Positions 8,908 through 17,825 of a stretch of DNA of 64,000 nucleotides are shown here, in pieces. Each line of letters begins with the position of its first letter. Position 1 is the stretch's first letter. The notes under the pieces were generated by a model. The model did no database searches. It was not told the origin of the DNA and was given only the letters and a program-made list of their open reading frames with translations. The stretch spans positions 186,001 through 250,000 of the forward strand of contig JAKSNY010000001.1 in NCBI GenBank assembly GCA_024399495.1, in the 5' to 3' direction. This stretch comes from Paludibacteraceae bacterium. GTDB lineage: Bacteria; Bacteroidota; Bacteroidia; Bacteroidales; Paludibacteraceae. Made by a program: the position numbers and the translations under genes.

Positions 8908-9657
8908 CTAATTCTTATTTAATTTTTTTAAATGATATTTTAATTGACAAAGAAATTTTAACCTATATGATATCTTAAATATAATACTGTTCTTGCTCTT
9001 CCCTACGGTCGGGGATACATTGTGTCCATGAACTCTGTATTTGTGTAAAGGAGTGTCTATGTAACTATATGTTGTTCCTATTTTCAACAACAGACATCCA
9101 ATCCAAAAATCGTGCCCGATACATGGTTTTGGGAATGGAAGTGCTTTCATAAGCGTTTCTCTTTGAAATGCCATACAACATCCTAAAAATGGAGTCTTAA
9201 GCATGTTGCACAACAGAGAATTGCTGACTGGATTTTTTGGTCTTACGTTTTTTATAATAATGTCATTGTTGCCGTCAATGGTTGAAAAATTGCACATTAC
9301 CATACCATTGGTTTTAAGTAAGGACTGCATTTTCTTTACTCTTCCATCAACCCAAATGTCATCTTGGTCAGCCAAAAATATATAATCTCCTTTTGAGTGA
9401 TTTATAGCATTCTCAAAGTTATCAGAAGCCAGCATAAATGAAGCCGCTGTTTTACCCAATAAGGATTTGTCTTTCTTATGATTGTAAACTTTTATACGGT
9501 TATCATTAAGGTTGTTGATAATGGATATAGTGTTGTCGGTTGATTCGTCGTCTGATACAATTATCTCATCGTCAGTGGCAAGCTGCTTTAGTATTGACTC
9601 AAGTTGACACTTGATGTACTTCTCTCCATTATATGTTGCTATACAAACTGAAATCAT
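8908..9657 (-). CDS. Glycosyltransferase family 2
   Basis: 249 aa. ISVCIATYNGEKYIKCQLES at the N-terminus and IFLADQDDIW (about 93-102) are the nucleotide-sugar and metal-binding signatures of GT2 enzymes. This subtype often transfers rhamnose-like or hexose residues in O-antigen assembly. The gene overlaps the upstream glycosyltransferase gene by 4 nt and ends 1 bp before the radical SAM gene. Confidence 0.87.
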   Translation of the reverse strand: MISVCIATYNGEKYIKCQLESILKQLATDDEIIVSDDESTDNTISIINNLNDNRIKVYNHKKDKSLLGKTAASFMLASDNFENAINHSKGDYIFLADQDDIWVDGRVKKMQSLLKTNGMVMCNFSTIDGNNDIIIKNVRPKNPVSNSLLCNMLKTPFLGCCMAFQRETLMKALPFPKPCIGHDFWIGCLLLKIGTTYSYIDTPLHKYRVHGHNVSPTVGKSKNSIIFKISYRLKFLCQLKYHLKKLNKN

Positions 9658-10691
9658 TGTAGATTAGTACTATCTTGTAAAAATATTTGATACTGAACCG
9701 CTACATCATTCCATGATGCTGGCAGTTCTGTTTTAGTGTATTCAATTGTTTTTTGTTGGAGCTTGTTTAATGTGTTGTCATCAGATTCTAATAACTTTTT
9801 TAAGCACTCTAATGATGAGTCAGGGGTTGTTATGCAAAAAGCCTTGCGATGGGCTTCCGTAACAAAACAACCATCAGATGATACTATTATCGCTGAATTT
9901 CCAGCGAAAGCCATAAAAGAACCTCTTCTTTCTGATAGTCCGTCAGGGTATGGTAAGAAGCCTATTTTTGTGTTTCCAATAATATTGGCGACCTCACTGT
10001 TTTCAACATTTTCAAATATTTCAATGTTTGCCTTTATAGCATCTTGTTTTATTTTCTCTGCATATTGACGACATTCAGAAAATACTTGCCCCATTATGTA
10101 TGTCTTTATATTTGGATTGCTTCTTTTCAAAGAGGCAATATCAGTAATGAATTGCTCTAATCCTTTTAATGGTCTTAAAAATCCAAAGTATCCTATATCA
10201 TATTTTCTGTCTGATGCTTTAATAAAATTTGTGGTTAATGGAATATTTGAATATATTTTGATGATGGTACTCTTCTTTTTTGTGCATTTTGAGTGATTGT
10301 AGGCGGCATTTTGTTCAAATTCATTTGTGAATATAATTTTATCTGCAAGAAGCAGAAAAATATATGCACATAATTTACCTTTCCATCCAATTTGAGAGAA
10401 CTCATGAATTGTAATGGTTACAGTTTTTTTTGTAAAAAGTTTATAATATAGACAAAGAAGATGAGGAAAGATACTTTTTACATATCCTCTTGACGGATAC
10501 TGAATGTTTAACAGGTTGTCATTTAAACCATTAATGTATTTGATGGTTTTTCTTAAAGCACGCAAAGAGGTGTTTTTAGTATAAGCAATTTTCCATTTGT
10601 GTTGTTTGGCTGTTTCTGTCTGCATAAGATTGAAACAGTAGTCGGCAACTCCGCATTGCTCAGGTGGATATGAACCAGTAATGATTATCAT
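9654..10691 (-). CDS. Glycosyltransferase, GT4-like (GT-B fold)
   Basis: 345 aa. It opens with ITGSYPPEQCGVADYC, the usual N-terminal loop of GT4-type transferases. The C-terminal Rossmann half contains DIGYFGFLRPLKGLEQF and PYPDGLSERRGSFMAFAGN, in the place of the donor-binding EX7E region. It lies between two GT2 genes with 4-nt overlaps at both ends, a tight coupling shared along this operon. Confidence 0.78.
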   Translation of the reverse strand: MIIITGSYPPEQCGVADYCFNLMQTETAKQHKWKIAYTKNTSLRALRKTIKYINGLNDNLLNIQYPSRGYVKSIFPHLLCLYYKLFTKKTVTITIHEFSQIGWKGKLCAYIFLLLADKIIFTNEFEQNAAYNHSKCTKKKSTIIKIYSNIPLTTNFIKASDRKYDIGYFGFLRPLKGLEQFITDIASLKRSNPNIKTYIMGQVFSECRQYAEKIKQDAIKANIEIFENVENSEVANIIGNTKIGFLPYPDGLSERRGSFMAFAGNSAIIVSSDGCFVTEAHRKAFCITTPDSSLECLKKLLESDDNTLNKLQQKTIEYTKTELPASWNDVAVQYQIFLQDSTNLQ

Positions 10692-11584
10692 ATATTTTTT
10701 AAAATGTTTGACCAGTATATACGTTTTTGTGAATCTCCGACAATGGAAAATATAACAATTCTAAGAATACAGTTTATCCATTGAAAAAAATTAGATAATC
10801 TGTATGAAACCATTGATGAAGTTTTACTATAATATAATTTTTTTGAAATGGATTTTAAACGTTCTCTTTCATTGGATGTTTTAATACTTTGACCCTCTAA
10901 GTGTATGATTTTGGCATCGGGAATGGATACTGATTTATAACCTGCTTTATGTATTCTGAAAGTTAATTCAGTCTCTTCATAATACATAAAGAAATCTGGG
11001 TCAAAGGCGCCAGTCTTTTCAATTACAGATTTCCTTATCATCATATCAGCACCTGTAATGTATCCAACTTCCAAAGGTTTGTGTGTAAAATTGTGAGTAT
11101 GTGAATCCTGATATTTTAGTTTAAAAATTGCATTGTTTAACATTAAATTCAAATCACATATAGGAGTAGGAAGACACCTTTGGAATGAATGAATGGGTAC
11201 CATATCGGCATCGTACAGATTTGCTCCACAAACGGCAACATCGGCATTGGAATCCAAGTAGTCAGCCAATATTTTAATTGCATTGTTTATTAACATAGTG
11301 TCAGGGTTTAACAAAAATATATATTTGCCCATTGCATTATTTATTCCTGTATTATTTGCTCTGCCAAAACCGATATTCTCTTGCAATTCAATATATTTAA
11401 AATTTTGTTGGGAGTTTCTCAGTGTTTGTTTGTCGTCTGTTTTTGAACAGTTGTCAACTACAATTACCTCATACTCTACATTTGATGTTCGTTTGTAGAT
11501 GGAATCAATTGCATCCAAAACCATTTTGGAGGTGTTATAATTTACTATTATAACGGAAACCACTATATTACTGCTTGTGACCAT
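10688..11584 (-). CDS. Glycosyltransferase family 2 (WbbL-like)
   Basis: 298 aa. VSVIIVNYNTSKMVLDAIDS and VVDNCS at the N-terminus, GFGRANNTGI, IFLLNPDTM as the DxD-like site and the later FFMYYEETELTFRIHKAGY block are characteristic of the rhamnosyltransferase-like GT2 subgroup. The start codon overlaps the 3' end of a flippase relic (11568-11717), so the ribosome reading that relic would end just inside this gene. Confidence 0.86.
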   Translation of the reverse strand: MVTSSNIVVSVIIVNYNTSKMVLDAIDSIYKRTSNVEYEVIVVDNCSKTDDKQTLRNSQQNFKYIELQENIGFGRANNTGINNAMGKYIFLLNPDTMLINNAIKILADYLDSNADVAVCGANLYDADMVPIHSFQRCLPTPICDLNLMLNNAIFKLKYQDSHTHNFTHKPLEVGYITGADMMIRKSVIEKTGAFDPDFFMYYEETELTFRIHKAGYKSVSIPDAKIIHLEGQSIKTSNERERLKSISKKLYYSKTSSMVSYRLSNFFQWINCILRIVIFSIVGDSQKRIYWSNILKNI

Positions 11585-11717
11585 TGTTTGCTGAGTCAGA
11601 TGCTTTTTTAAAAGTTATGGCAATCATTATTGACAGAATAATCTCAGATGAACATATAGAGATGGCGACACCAACATCGCCAAGTGGTCTTGACAATATT
11701 TTATTATTTAATGCCAT
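11568..11717 (-). pseudogene. C-terminal scrap of a lost Wzx-type flippase
   Basis: A 49-codon frame starts at an internal ATG and reads NKILSRPLGDVGVAIS, then SEIILSIMIAITFKKASDS. The intact flippase of the same operon (15014-16279) ends SNSLGDIGSAISI, then TAEVLLSILIMNCFFKTS, so the fragment corresponds to the last membrane helix of such a transporter. It overlaps the EpsG-like gene by 14 nt and the glycosyltransferase start by 17 nt. The rest of the gene appears to have been replaced by the polymerase gene. Confidence 0.65.
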
Positions 11718-12888
11718 GTATCATTTGGTCATATTCCCTATTCCAGAATATTTCTGCTTTTTTTAGAGCATCTTGTTTTATATCTGCATCATTTTTGTAA
11801 AATAATTCAAACACAACATGCCCAACATCTGCTTTAGATGCATTTGGGTTATTGTCAATTCTTATAAAATTCAATGTAGTTCTTACACTGATTATAAGGA
11901 GTAGAATGGCTGTAATTTGGTAAAGATATTTTGGTATGTCAGAGTTTTGTGCCGCATTAAAGGTATATACAATCAGTATGGGCAAAAAATATGACCTTAA
12001 TCTTAACAGGAAAAATCTGTATTTATAAAAAATGGCTATTGTAAGCATTGACATAAGTGCCATATATATCCATATATTATTAGTGTAGGTTGATTTGTTG
12101 ACTGAATAATATAATAACAATCCTAACAATGTATAAATAGCAAGGATTGATTGTATTGGTGTACTTGACATAGCAAAATGCATATGGATTGAGTCAGTGA
12201 TTTTTGAAGGCAATATACCAGATAAAAGGTTACTTACGTTTTCTATTGGAATTAAAATAAGCAGGAATAGTATCAGTAATGCTGTTATGAAATTTGTTTT
12301 TTTGATTTCATAATTCTTAAAAGAAATTATCAATAGCAGTAGAATACTAAAGAAACCACCTGATTTGTGTAACATAGTTGTCAGACATAAAAACAGCAAC
12401 ATTCTCCAATATTTTTCATCAATTGCACACAAAAACGCAAAAATAAACATTGATACAGCCAGTTGCTGTCTTAATTGGTAAAATATAAGGTTGTAATCAA
12501 AAACAACAAGAATGAGAAGAGCAAATACTTTATGTGCGTTTAGATGTTTGAATAACATCCAAATGCTTAAGAAATAGAAACAATTTATTATAAATGTCAT
12601 TCCCCAAAACGAGATTTTCAAGGATTTGCAGCAATACCAAAAAAATATTGTACCTGGCTCAAGATAATCATTAGAAAGATTTAAGGTGTCTAATGAATCA
12701 TAGAATGGAACAAATAGTGTAATATCAGCACCATAGTATAGTTTAATAGAAGAGATAATGAAAAATATAAAAAAAGCCAAGGAATACAGTAGGTTTTGGT
12801 ATTTGTAATTGTTAGATTTTGCACAACACAGAAATTCCAAAACAGACAATATTAATAGTGTTATTATTGATATGTTTATAAAATTCAT
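11704..12888 (-). CDS. EpsG-family/Wzy-like polysaccharide polymerase
   Basis: 394 aa integral membrane protein with about ten or more hydrophobic helices. SIKLYYGADITLFVPFY and the LIFYQLRQQLAVSMFIFAF block are the conserved parts of EpsG-type polymerases, which join lipid-linked repeat units into polymer at the outer face of the inner membrane. It is the only polymerase candidate in the operon. Its 3' end covers the 5' part of a flippase relic, and the gene is more AT-rich than its housekeeping neighbours. Both suggest it came by recombination. Confidence 0.75.
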   Translation of the reverse strand: MNFINISIITLLILSVLEFLCCAKSNNYKYQNLLYSLAFFIFFIISSIKLYYGADITLFVPFYDSLDTLNLSNDYLEPGTIFFWYCCKSLKISFWGMTFIINCFYFLSIWMLFKHLNAHKVFALLILVVFDYNLIFYQLRQQLAVSMFIFAFLCAIDEKYWRMLLFLCLTTMLHKSGGFFSILLLLIISFKNYEIKKTNFITALLILFLLILIPIENVSNLLSGILPSKITDSIHMHFAMSSTPIQSILAIYTLLGLLLYYSVNKSTYTNNIWIYMALMSMLTIAIFYKYRFFLLRLRSYFLPILIVYTFNAAQNSDIPKYLYQITAILLLIISVRTTLNFIRIDNNPNASKADVGHVVFELFYKNDADIKQDALKKAEIFWNREYDQMIHGIK

Positions 12889-12909
12889 TTTTCAGTCCGC
12901 TCTTGAAAT

Positions 12910-14202
12910 TTAAATTTTCATACACAGCCAGTTTGTTGCTGAATATGCCTGTATTTTGTATTTGCCTGAAATAATTTCTTTAGTGTCAGTAAAGGCAATT
13001 AGTGTCAGTTTGTTACAATGCAGTTTTTCAGCCCCATCTGTTAGTGATGATATTTCTCGTTTATATGTCTTAGTGTCATCAATGTTGTATGCCACTTGAA
13101 TAATTTCATTTACCACACCTTGTCTGCATACAACAAAATCAATCTCCTTGCTATGTGTGGTCGGTTTGTAATAATACACGTCTTCCGCTTGTGAACGGTG
13201 CCTTCTCAAAAGCTCAATCAATACAATAGATTCCAGCCTCCATCCAAGATTTTCCGGGATTAGAGCGTTTTCTCTATTGGCTATAAATCCGGTGTCAATT
13301 ACGTATGCTTTCTCTTTTGATATGCGTTCTCTGCTTTTAAAGGAGAATTTCTGTAGTCTGTGTACCAAAAAAGCCTGAGATAGGTATTCAACATATTTTT
13401 GAGCGGTTTTATTACTTTTAAGACCGGAAAGTTCAGACAACTTGCCATAATCTGTAATTTGACAATTGTTATTTATCAGGTGGTTTGCTATTCTGTGTAG
13501 GCTTTCGGTGTCTCGCAGTTTATAGCGCCTTACAATATCCTTTGTAATTATGGTTTCAAACAGACCTGTTACATAATTACGTTTGTTATGGGGATTGTTT
13601 ATTTTAATCAATTCAGGTAATCCTCCGTTAATCAGATAATCTGACAGTTCAGCTTCACGTGAGGCAGAATCTTTAGTGGAGATTCCATCCCTTGAGATTT
13701 TTTTGTATTCACAAATTTCACTGAATGAAAAAGGGTATAGTCTTATTTCATTATATCTGCCTGTTAGGTGCGTTGACAATTCACTGCTTAATAGTTTAGC
13801 ATTACTGCCGGTAAGTACTACATGTAGATTCTGTCTCAAAAGCCTGTTTACAAACAGATGCCATCCGTCAACATTCTGCAACTCATCAAAAAAGAAATAT
13901 TGTGTGTCAGTCCCATATATGTTAAATAAGCATTTTAGTAACATGTTCAGGTCTGATGTTTGCATGCCATATAGTCTGTCGTCATCTAAATTGACGTAGG
14001 CATATTTAATGTTATGTTCCAACAAGACTTTGTGGCAAAGTGTTGATTTGCCACAACGGCGTACTCCTACTACCACTTGAGCCAGGTTGCTATCCCACTC
14101 AAATTGATTCTCCTCAAATCTTGAAACCAAGGAGTTGTAGTTCATATTTAGAACTTCCTCTCTTTGTTCTGTAATGACTTGTAGTAGTGTTGACTCATTC
14201 AT
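12910..14202 (-). CDS. AAA ATPase with DUF4143 C-terminal domain
   Basis: 430 aa from the first ATG (14202). A longer reading would need a TTG start. Walker A is GVRRCGKS (46-53), Walker B is YFFFDELQN, and a sensor region VVLTGSNAKLLS and LTGRYNEIRLYPFSFSE follow, the standard order in this family. The C-terminal half (DUF4143) has EIDFVVCRQG, a PD-(D/E)XK-like strand seen in these proteins. The family is very common and mobile in Bacteroidota and its function is not settled. It has no evident role in glycan assembly and looks like an insertion into the operon. Two 24-bp imperfect direct repeats lie just upstream. Confidence 0.82.
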   Translation of the reverse strand: MNESTLLQVITEQREEVLNMNYNSLVSRFEENQFEWDSNLAQVVVGVRRCGKSTLCHKVLLEHNIKYAYVNLDDDRLYGMQTSDLNMLLKCLFNIYGTDTQYFFFDELQNVDGWHLFVNRLLRQNLHVVLTGSNAKLLSSELSTHLTGRYNEIRLYPFSFSEICEYKKISRDGISTKDSASREAELSDYLINGGLPELIKINNPHNKRNYVTGLFETIITKDIVRRYKLRDTESLHRIANHLINNNCQITDYGKLSELSGLKSNKTAQKYVEYLSQAFLVHRLQKFSFKSRERISKEKAYVIDTGFIANRENALIPENLGWRLESIVLIELLRRHRSQAEDVYYYKPTTHSKEIDFVVCRQGVVNEIIQVAYNIDDTKTYKREISSLTDGAEKLHCNKLTLIAFTDTKEIISGKYKIQAYSATNWLCMKI

Positions 14203-14258
14203 AAAGTTAGAAATTTGAGGCAAAGGTAAACAAATGTTTTTAATCAAACAACCATACT

Positions 14259-14313
14259 ACGCTAAAATGTAAAATTAAGGAATTACATTACGTTAAAATT
14301 CAAAATTAACGAA
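14259..14313. repeat. Two 24-bp direct repeats upstream of the ATPase gene
   Basis: Positions 14259-14282 and 14290-14313 match at 20 of 24 bases (core acgYtaaaat..aaaattaa) with a 31-bp period. They sit 57-111 bp upstream of the ATPase ATG. Period and place would fit a binding site for a dimeric regulator, possibly autoregulation. This is inference. Confidence 0.45.
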
Positions 14314-14389
14314 CTATACGGAATCTTATAAAATCCGTAATGGTAAACAGAATGGTTATTAAGAATATTATACCGATAAGAGTATTCAT
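14306..14389 (-). pseudogene. 27-codon membrane-helix ORF, probably a 5' gene scrap
   Basis: An ATG at 14389 overlaps the TGA of the acyltransferase gene (ATGA), the coupling used throughout this operon. The frame reads MNTLIGIIFLITILFTITDF and stops after 27 codons, inside the direct repeats upstream of the ATPase. A single hydrophobic helix placed where the next operon gene should begin suggests the N-terminus of a membrane protein cut off when the ATPase gene arrived. A genuine small membrane protein is the alternative. Confidence 0.45.
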
Positions 14390-15021
14390 TCCTGCAATAT
14401 TAAAGCTTTTATCACTTTTGCAGGGTTGCCTGCAATAACTATGTTCTCAGGAAAAGATTTGGTAACTATTGAACCGGCTCCAATAATGCAATTATCCCCA
14501 ATGGAAACCCCTGGCAGTATGCACACATTATCTCCTACCCACACATTTTTGCCAATATTCACCTCCCCTTTTGAATAGAGTGATCTGATGGCAGGTCTAT
14601 ATTCTGAAATTTTAGTTTCTCCGTGACAATGGTCAGTGATGAATACATTACTTGCAAACATACATCCGTCGCCAATTGTAATTTTATTAACACAGCCTAT
14701 ATGGCAATAATCCTCAAAAGAGACATTGTCACCTATAGTCAACATTGGTGAGAATGATTGTCCTAAATATTCTGAAAATAGATTGATTCTAAGAAATTTG
14801 CCACCATAAAAATTGTCGCCGATGTTTAATTCACCTTCAATAATCAGGCTTGACTTTGATTTTAGACGGACAATACCAGCATGTTTTGCGGCTAATCTTA
14901 ATTTTGCTCCATTCCATGTTTCGCACAATGCCGTTAGATACTTTGACAAACTGGCACATTTAATTTTATGTGTCAAATTATAAATGCAATATACACCCTT
15001 ATATAGAATTCCTTTATTCAT
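14386..15021 (-). CDS. Left-handed beta-helix acyltransferase (hexapeptide repeat)
   Basis: 211 aa. Hexapeptide repeats run from about residue 70 to the end (LTIGDNVSFEDYCHIG, NVWVGDNVCILPGVSIGDN, IIGAGSIVTKSFPENIVIAG). FITDHCHGE supplies the usual catalytic-type histidine. These trimers O- or N-acetylate sugars of surface polysaccharides with acetyl-CoA. It overlaps the flippase gene by 8 nt. Confidence 0.85.
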   Translation of the reverse strand: MNKGILYKGVYCIYNLTHKIKCASLSKYLTALCETWNGAKLRLAAKHAGIVRLKSKSSLIIEGELNIGDNFYGGKFLRINLFSEYLGQSFSPMLTIGDNVSFEDYCHIGCVNKITIGDGCMFASNVFITDHCHGETKISEYRPAIRSLYSKGEVNIGKNVWVGDNVCILPGVSIGDNCIIGAGSIVTKSFPENIVIAGNPAKVIKALILQE

Positions 15022-16279
15022 TGTGCTTGGATGTTTTAAAAAAGCAGTTCATAATAAGTATGGAGAGTAGTACTTCGGCAGTTGTTATTGAAATTGCGGA
15101 ACCTATATCTCCCAATGAGTTAGATAAGCATAAACACATAGCTATGTTTATTATACCTGCAATAATTACAAATAATGTCATTTTTTTTTCTTTCCCGATA
15201 TTGACCAAACCGTCAATGCCAAATAGATAAGATAATCCGCTTACGATTAGAATAGGGGTCATTAGTCTAAGGTCAAATGCTATTTCGGGAGACGGTTTGC
15301 CTACATAGAAATCAACCATATAATTAGCAAAAATCTGAATGAATACACATAATATAACCAAAAGTAATGTTATGTATTTGCCAACTGTCATTATGGTTTT
15401 TGTAGCAGAAGATTGGTTGTCGAACTTGTTCCCAAAATATGGATACAATGCTTGAACAATGGGCGTAATGCACATTTGGAACAATCTGATAAATTTATCA
15501 GCGATAGAATAGTATCCTACTATTATATAATTTCCTGTCATAAAACCCAGAATTACCACATTGGTTTCCCTATACATTGTAATTCCTACAGTTGTAAGAA
15601 ATAAGTACCATGCTTTTTTAATGTGATTCCAACATGATGTAAGTGAAGGAATAATTACTTTTATGTTGTATTTTTTTATTGCCAGCCAACTTGAGGTTAT
15701 ACCGCCTACTATGTAGCCTATTGATTGAAATAGCATAACCTTGTAAGCGTCACATGGCTGGAATACAAAAAAGAATACAAGAACTATAGGGATTATTCTA
15801 GTAATCAATGTTATTAGAGTAATGAATCCCATCTCTTCCATACCCTGGAATATCCAAGTGGGGTGGATTGACTGCCCAATAAATACTCCAATGCCAAGTA
15901 AAATAAAACTTTTGTGTTTATGCAGTTCCGGAATTGTATAAACGCATATAAGCACAATCAAAACAGAAATAGTGGCAAGTAGCAGACGACTTACACTAAT
16001 TTCATTGAATAGTGCAGATACAAAATCTTGCTTATTACGATTTGTCGCAATCTCTTTTGTAGCATAAAAATCGTATCCGTAGTTCACAAGAATCATAAAA
16101 TAACTTATGAATGTCCAAGAGAATATGTATATTCCATATTCTTCAGTGCCAATAACTCTGAGCAAGTATGGAATTAAGATAAGTGGAGACAGCAACCCTA
16201 CACCGTTAACAAGTGCCAATGATATTATATTGCCACCAATGCGTTGTGCCTCTTTATTTTCTTTTAACTTGCTTAACAT
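15014..16279 (-). CDS. Wzx-type polysaccharide flippase
   Basis: 421 aa from ATG 16279, chosen because it lies 5 bp after the proS stop and starts MLSKLKENKEAQRIGGNI. An upstream in-frame start at 16342 would lie inside proS. About 12-14 hydrophobic segments, with LSPLILIPYLLRVIG and EEYGIYIFSWTFISYF near the start, place it in the MOP superfamily that flips undecaprenyl-linked repeat units. It appears to be the functional flippase of the operon, as the other trace (11568-11717) is only a scrap. Confidence 0.85.
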   Translation of the reverse strand: MLSKLKENKEAQRIGGNIISLALVNGVGLLSPLILIPYLLRVIGTEEYGIYIFSWTFISYFMILVNYGYDFYATKEIATNRNKQDFVSALFNEISVSRLLLATISVLIVLICVYTIPELHKHKSFILLGIGVFIGQSIHPTWIFQGMEEMGFITLITLITRIIPIVLVFFFVFQPCDAYKVMLFQSIGYIVGGITSSWLAIKKYNIKVIIPSLTSCWNHIKKAWYLFLTTVGITMYRETNVVILGFMTGNYIIVGYYSIADKFIRLFQMCITPIVQALYPYFGNKFDNQSSATKTIMTVGKYITLLLVILCVFIQIFANYMVDFYVGKPSPEIAFDLRLMTPILIVSGLSYLFGIDGLVNIGKEKKMTLFVIIAGIINIAMCLCLSNSLGDIGSAISITTAEVLLSILIMNCFFKTSKHNE

Positions 16280-16284
16280 TTGTT

Positions 16285-17757
16285 TTAGTATGCTCTTGCA
16301 AATACTACTCTCTGTGCAGATGGTTTGCCTGTCACCATACATTTGCCAGGAGTCTTGTCTCCTTCAAGAGGTATGCAGCGTATGGTGGCTTTAGTCTCCT
16401 CCTTTATTTTCTCCTCAGTCTCAGTAGTGCCGTCCCAGTGGCACATAAGAAATCCGCCTTTCTCTATCTCCACCTTAAATTCATCGTAGGTATCCACGTT
16501 TCTTGTAACAGACGCTCTGTAGTCAAATGCTTTCTTGAATATGTTTTTCTGAATATCAGCAAGCAACTCTTTAATGTATGCCCCGAGGTTGTCAATAGAG
16601 CGTGTCTCTTTCTCCATAGTATCACGACGTGATACCTCTATGGTGCCGTTCTCAATATCTCTTGCACCTATGGCAAGCCTTACAGGAACACCTTTCAGCT
16701 CATATTCCGCAAACTTAAAGCCCGGACGCTTGTTATCAGAGTTGTCATATTTATAGGATATGCCAAGTGCTTTTAGTTTAGCGGTGATTTCCGCTACTTT
16801 GGCATCTATGGTGGCAAGTTGCTCCTCGTTTTTGTAGATGGGAACTATAACCACTTGATATGGAGCAAGGTTTGGTGGCAATACAAGTCCGTTGTCATCA
16901 GAGTGAGTCATTATAAGTGCACCCATCAGACGGGTTGATACTCCCCACGATGTTGCCCATACAAGTTCCTGCTGGTTCTCTTTGTTGAGGAATGTAACGT
17001 CAAACGCTTTGGCAAAGTTCTGACCAAGGAAATGTGAGGTTCCTGCCTGTAGAGCCTTGCCGTCTTGCATAAGTGCCTCAATGCAGTAGGTCTCCAATGC
17101 CCCTGCAAAACGCTCATTGGCAGATTTTACGCCACGTATTACAGGTACTGCCATAAAGTTCTCTGCAAAATCTGCATAAACGCCAAGCATCTTTTTAGCC
17201 TCTGCTTCAGCCTCTTCACGTGTGGCATGTGCTGTATGACCCTCTTGCCACAGAAACTCCGCTGTACGTAGGAACAGACGTGTACGCATTTCCCAGCGTA
17301 CTACATTTGCCCACTGATTGCAAAGTATAGGAAGGTCTCTATATGAGTGAATCCAATTCTTGTATGTACTCCATATAATGGTTTCGGATGTAGGGCGTAC
17401 TATGAGTTCCTCCTCAAGGCGTGCCTCAGGGTCAACAACAACACCGCTGCCGTCAGGATTTGTCTTTAATCTATAGTGTGTTACAACGGCACACTCTTTA
17501 GCAAACCCCTCTACATGGTCTGCCTCTTTGCTTAAAAAGGATTTAGGTATAAACAACGGGAAATAGGCGTTTACATGCCCGGTCTCCTTAAACATACGGT
17601 CCAGCTCATGCTGCATTTTTTCCCAAATAGCATAACCGTATGGTTTAATGACCATACAACCTCTGACAGCAGACTGCTCCGCAAGGTCTGCCTTTACCAC
17701 TAAATCATTGTACCACTGTGAATAATTCTCACTGCGTGGTGTAAGTTCTTTTGCCAT
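16285..17757 (-). CDS. proS: Prolyl-tRNA synthetase, archaeal/eukaryotic type
   Basis: 490 aa. Class II motifs are clear: RPTSETIIW (motif 2 approach), [24 protein letters not shown] (quoted here in part) and the late [16 protein letters not shown]. The protein ends VFARAY; a C-terminal Tyr is the hallmark of the ProS type 3 form. It lacks the editing insertion of the long bacterial enzyme. It charges tRNA-Pro. The flippase gene follows after 5 bp, so the polysaccharide operon may be read partly from the proS promoter. Confidence 0.96.
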   Translation of the reverse strand: MAKELTPRSENYSQWYNDLVVKADLAEQSAVRGCMVIKPYGYAIWEKMQHELDRMFKETGHVNAYFPLFIPKSFLSKEADHVEGFAKECAVVTHYRLKTNPDGSGVVVDPEARLEEELIVRPTSETIIWSTYKNWIHSYRDLPILCNQWANVVRWEMRTRLFLRTAEFLWQEGHTAHATREEAEAEAKKMLGVYADFAENFMAVPVIRGVKSANERFAGALETYCIEALMQDGKALQAGTSHFLGQNFAKAFDVTFLNKENQQELVWATSWGVSTRLMGALIMTHSDDNGLVLPPNLAPYQVVIVPIYKNEEQLATIDAKVAEITAKLKALGISYKYDNSDNKRPGFKFAEYELKGVPVRLAIGARDIENGTIEVSRRDTMEKETRSIDNLGAYIKELLADIQKNIFKKAFDYRASVTRNVDTYDEFKVEIEKGGFLMCHWDGTTETEEKIKEETKATIRCIPLEGDKTPGKCMVTGKPSAQRVVFARAY

Positions 17758-17782
17758 AAGCTTTATATAAGTATATAGAGTG

Positions 17783-17790
17783 CAAAGTTA
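17783..17790 (-). promoter_or_regulatory. -7 element for proS
   Basis: TAACTTTG on the minus strand, 25 bp upstream of the proS ATG, fits TAnnTTTG. No good TTTG lies 19-20 bp further up, so the promoter call rests on the -7 box alone. Confidence 0.5.
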
Positions 17791-17825
17791 TGAAAAAATC
17801 GGTAAAAACCACTGATTATTGTGGG

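Noticed and set aside
11584-11766. Plus-strand 60-aa ORF in the glycosyltransferase/polymerase junction
   Set aside because: It is antisense to the flippase relic, whose minus-strand reading has family similarity.
16280-16342. Longer N-terminus for the flippase starting inside proS
   Set aside because: The extra residues are hydrophilic and lie entirely inside the proS coding end; ATG 16279 gives the normal family start.
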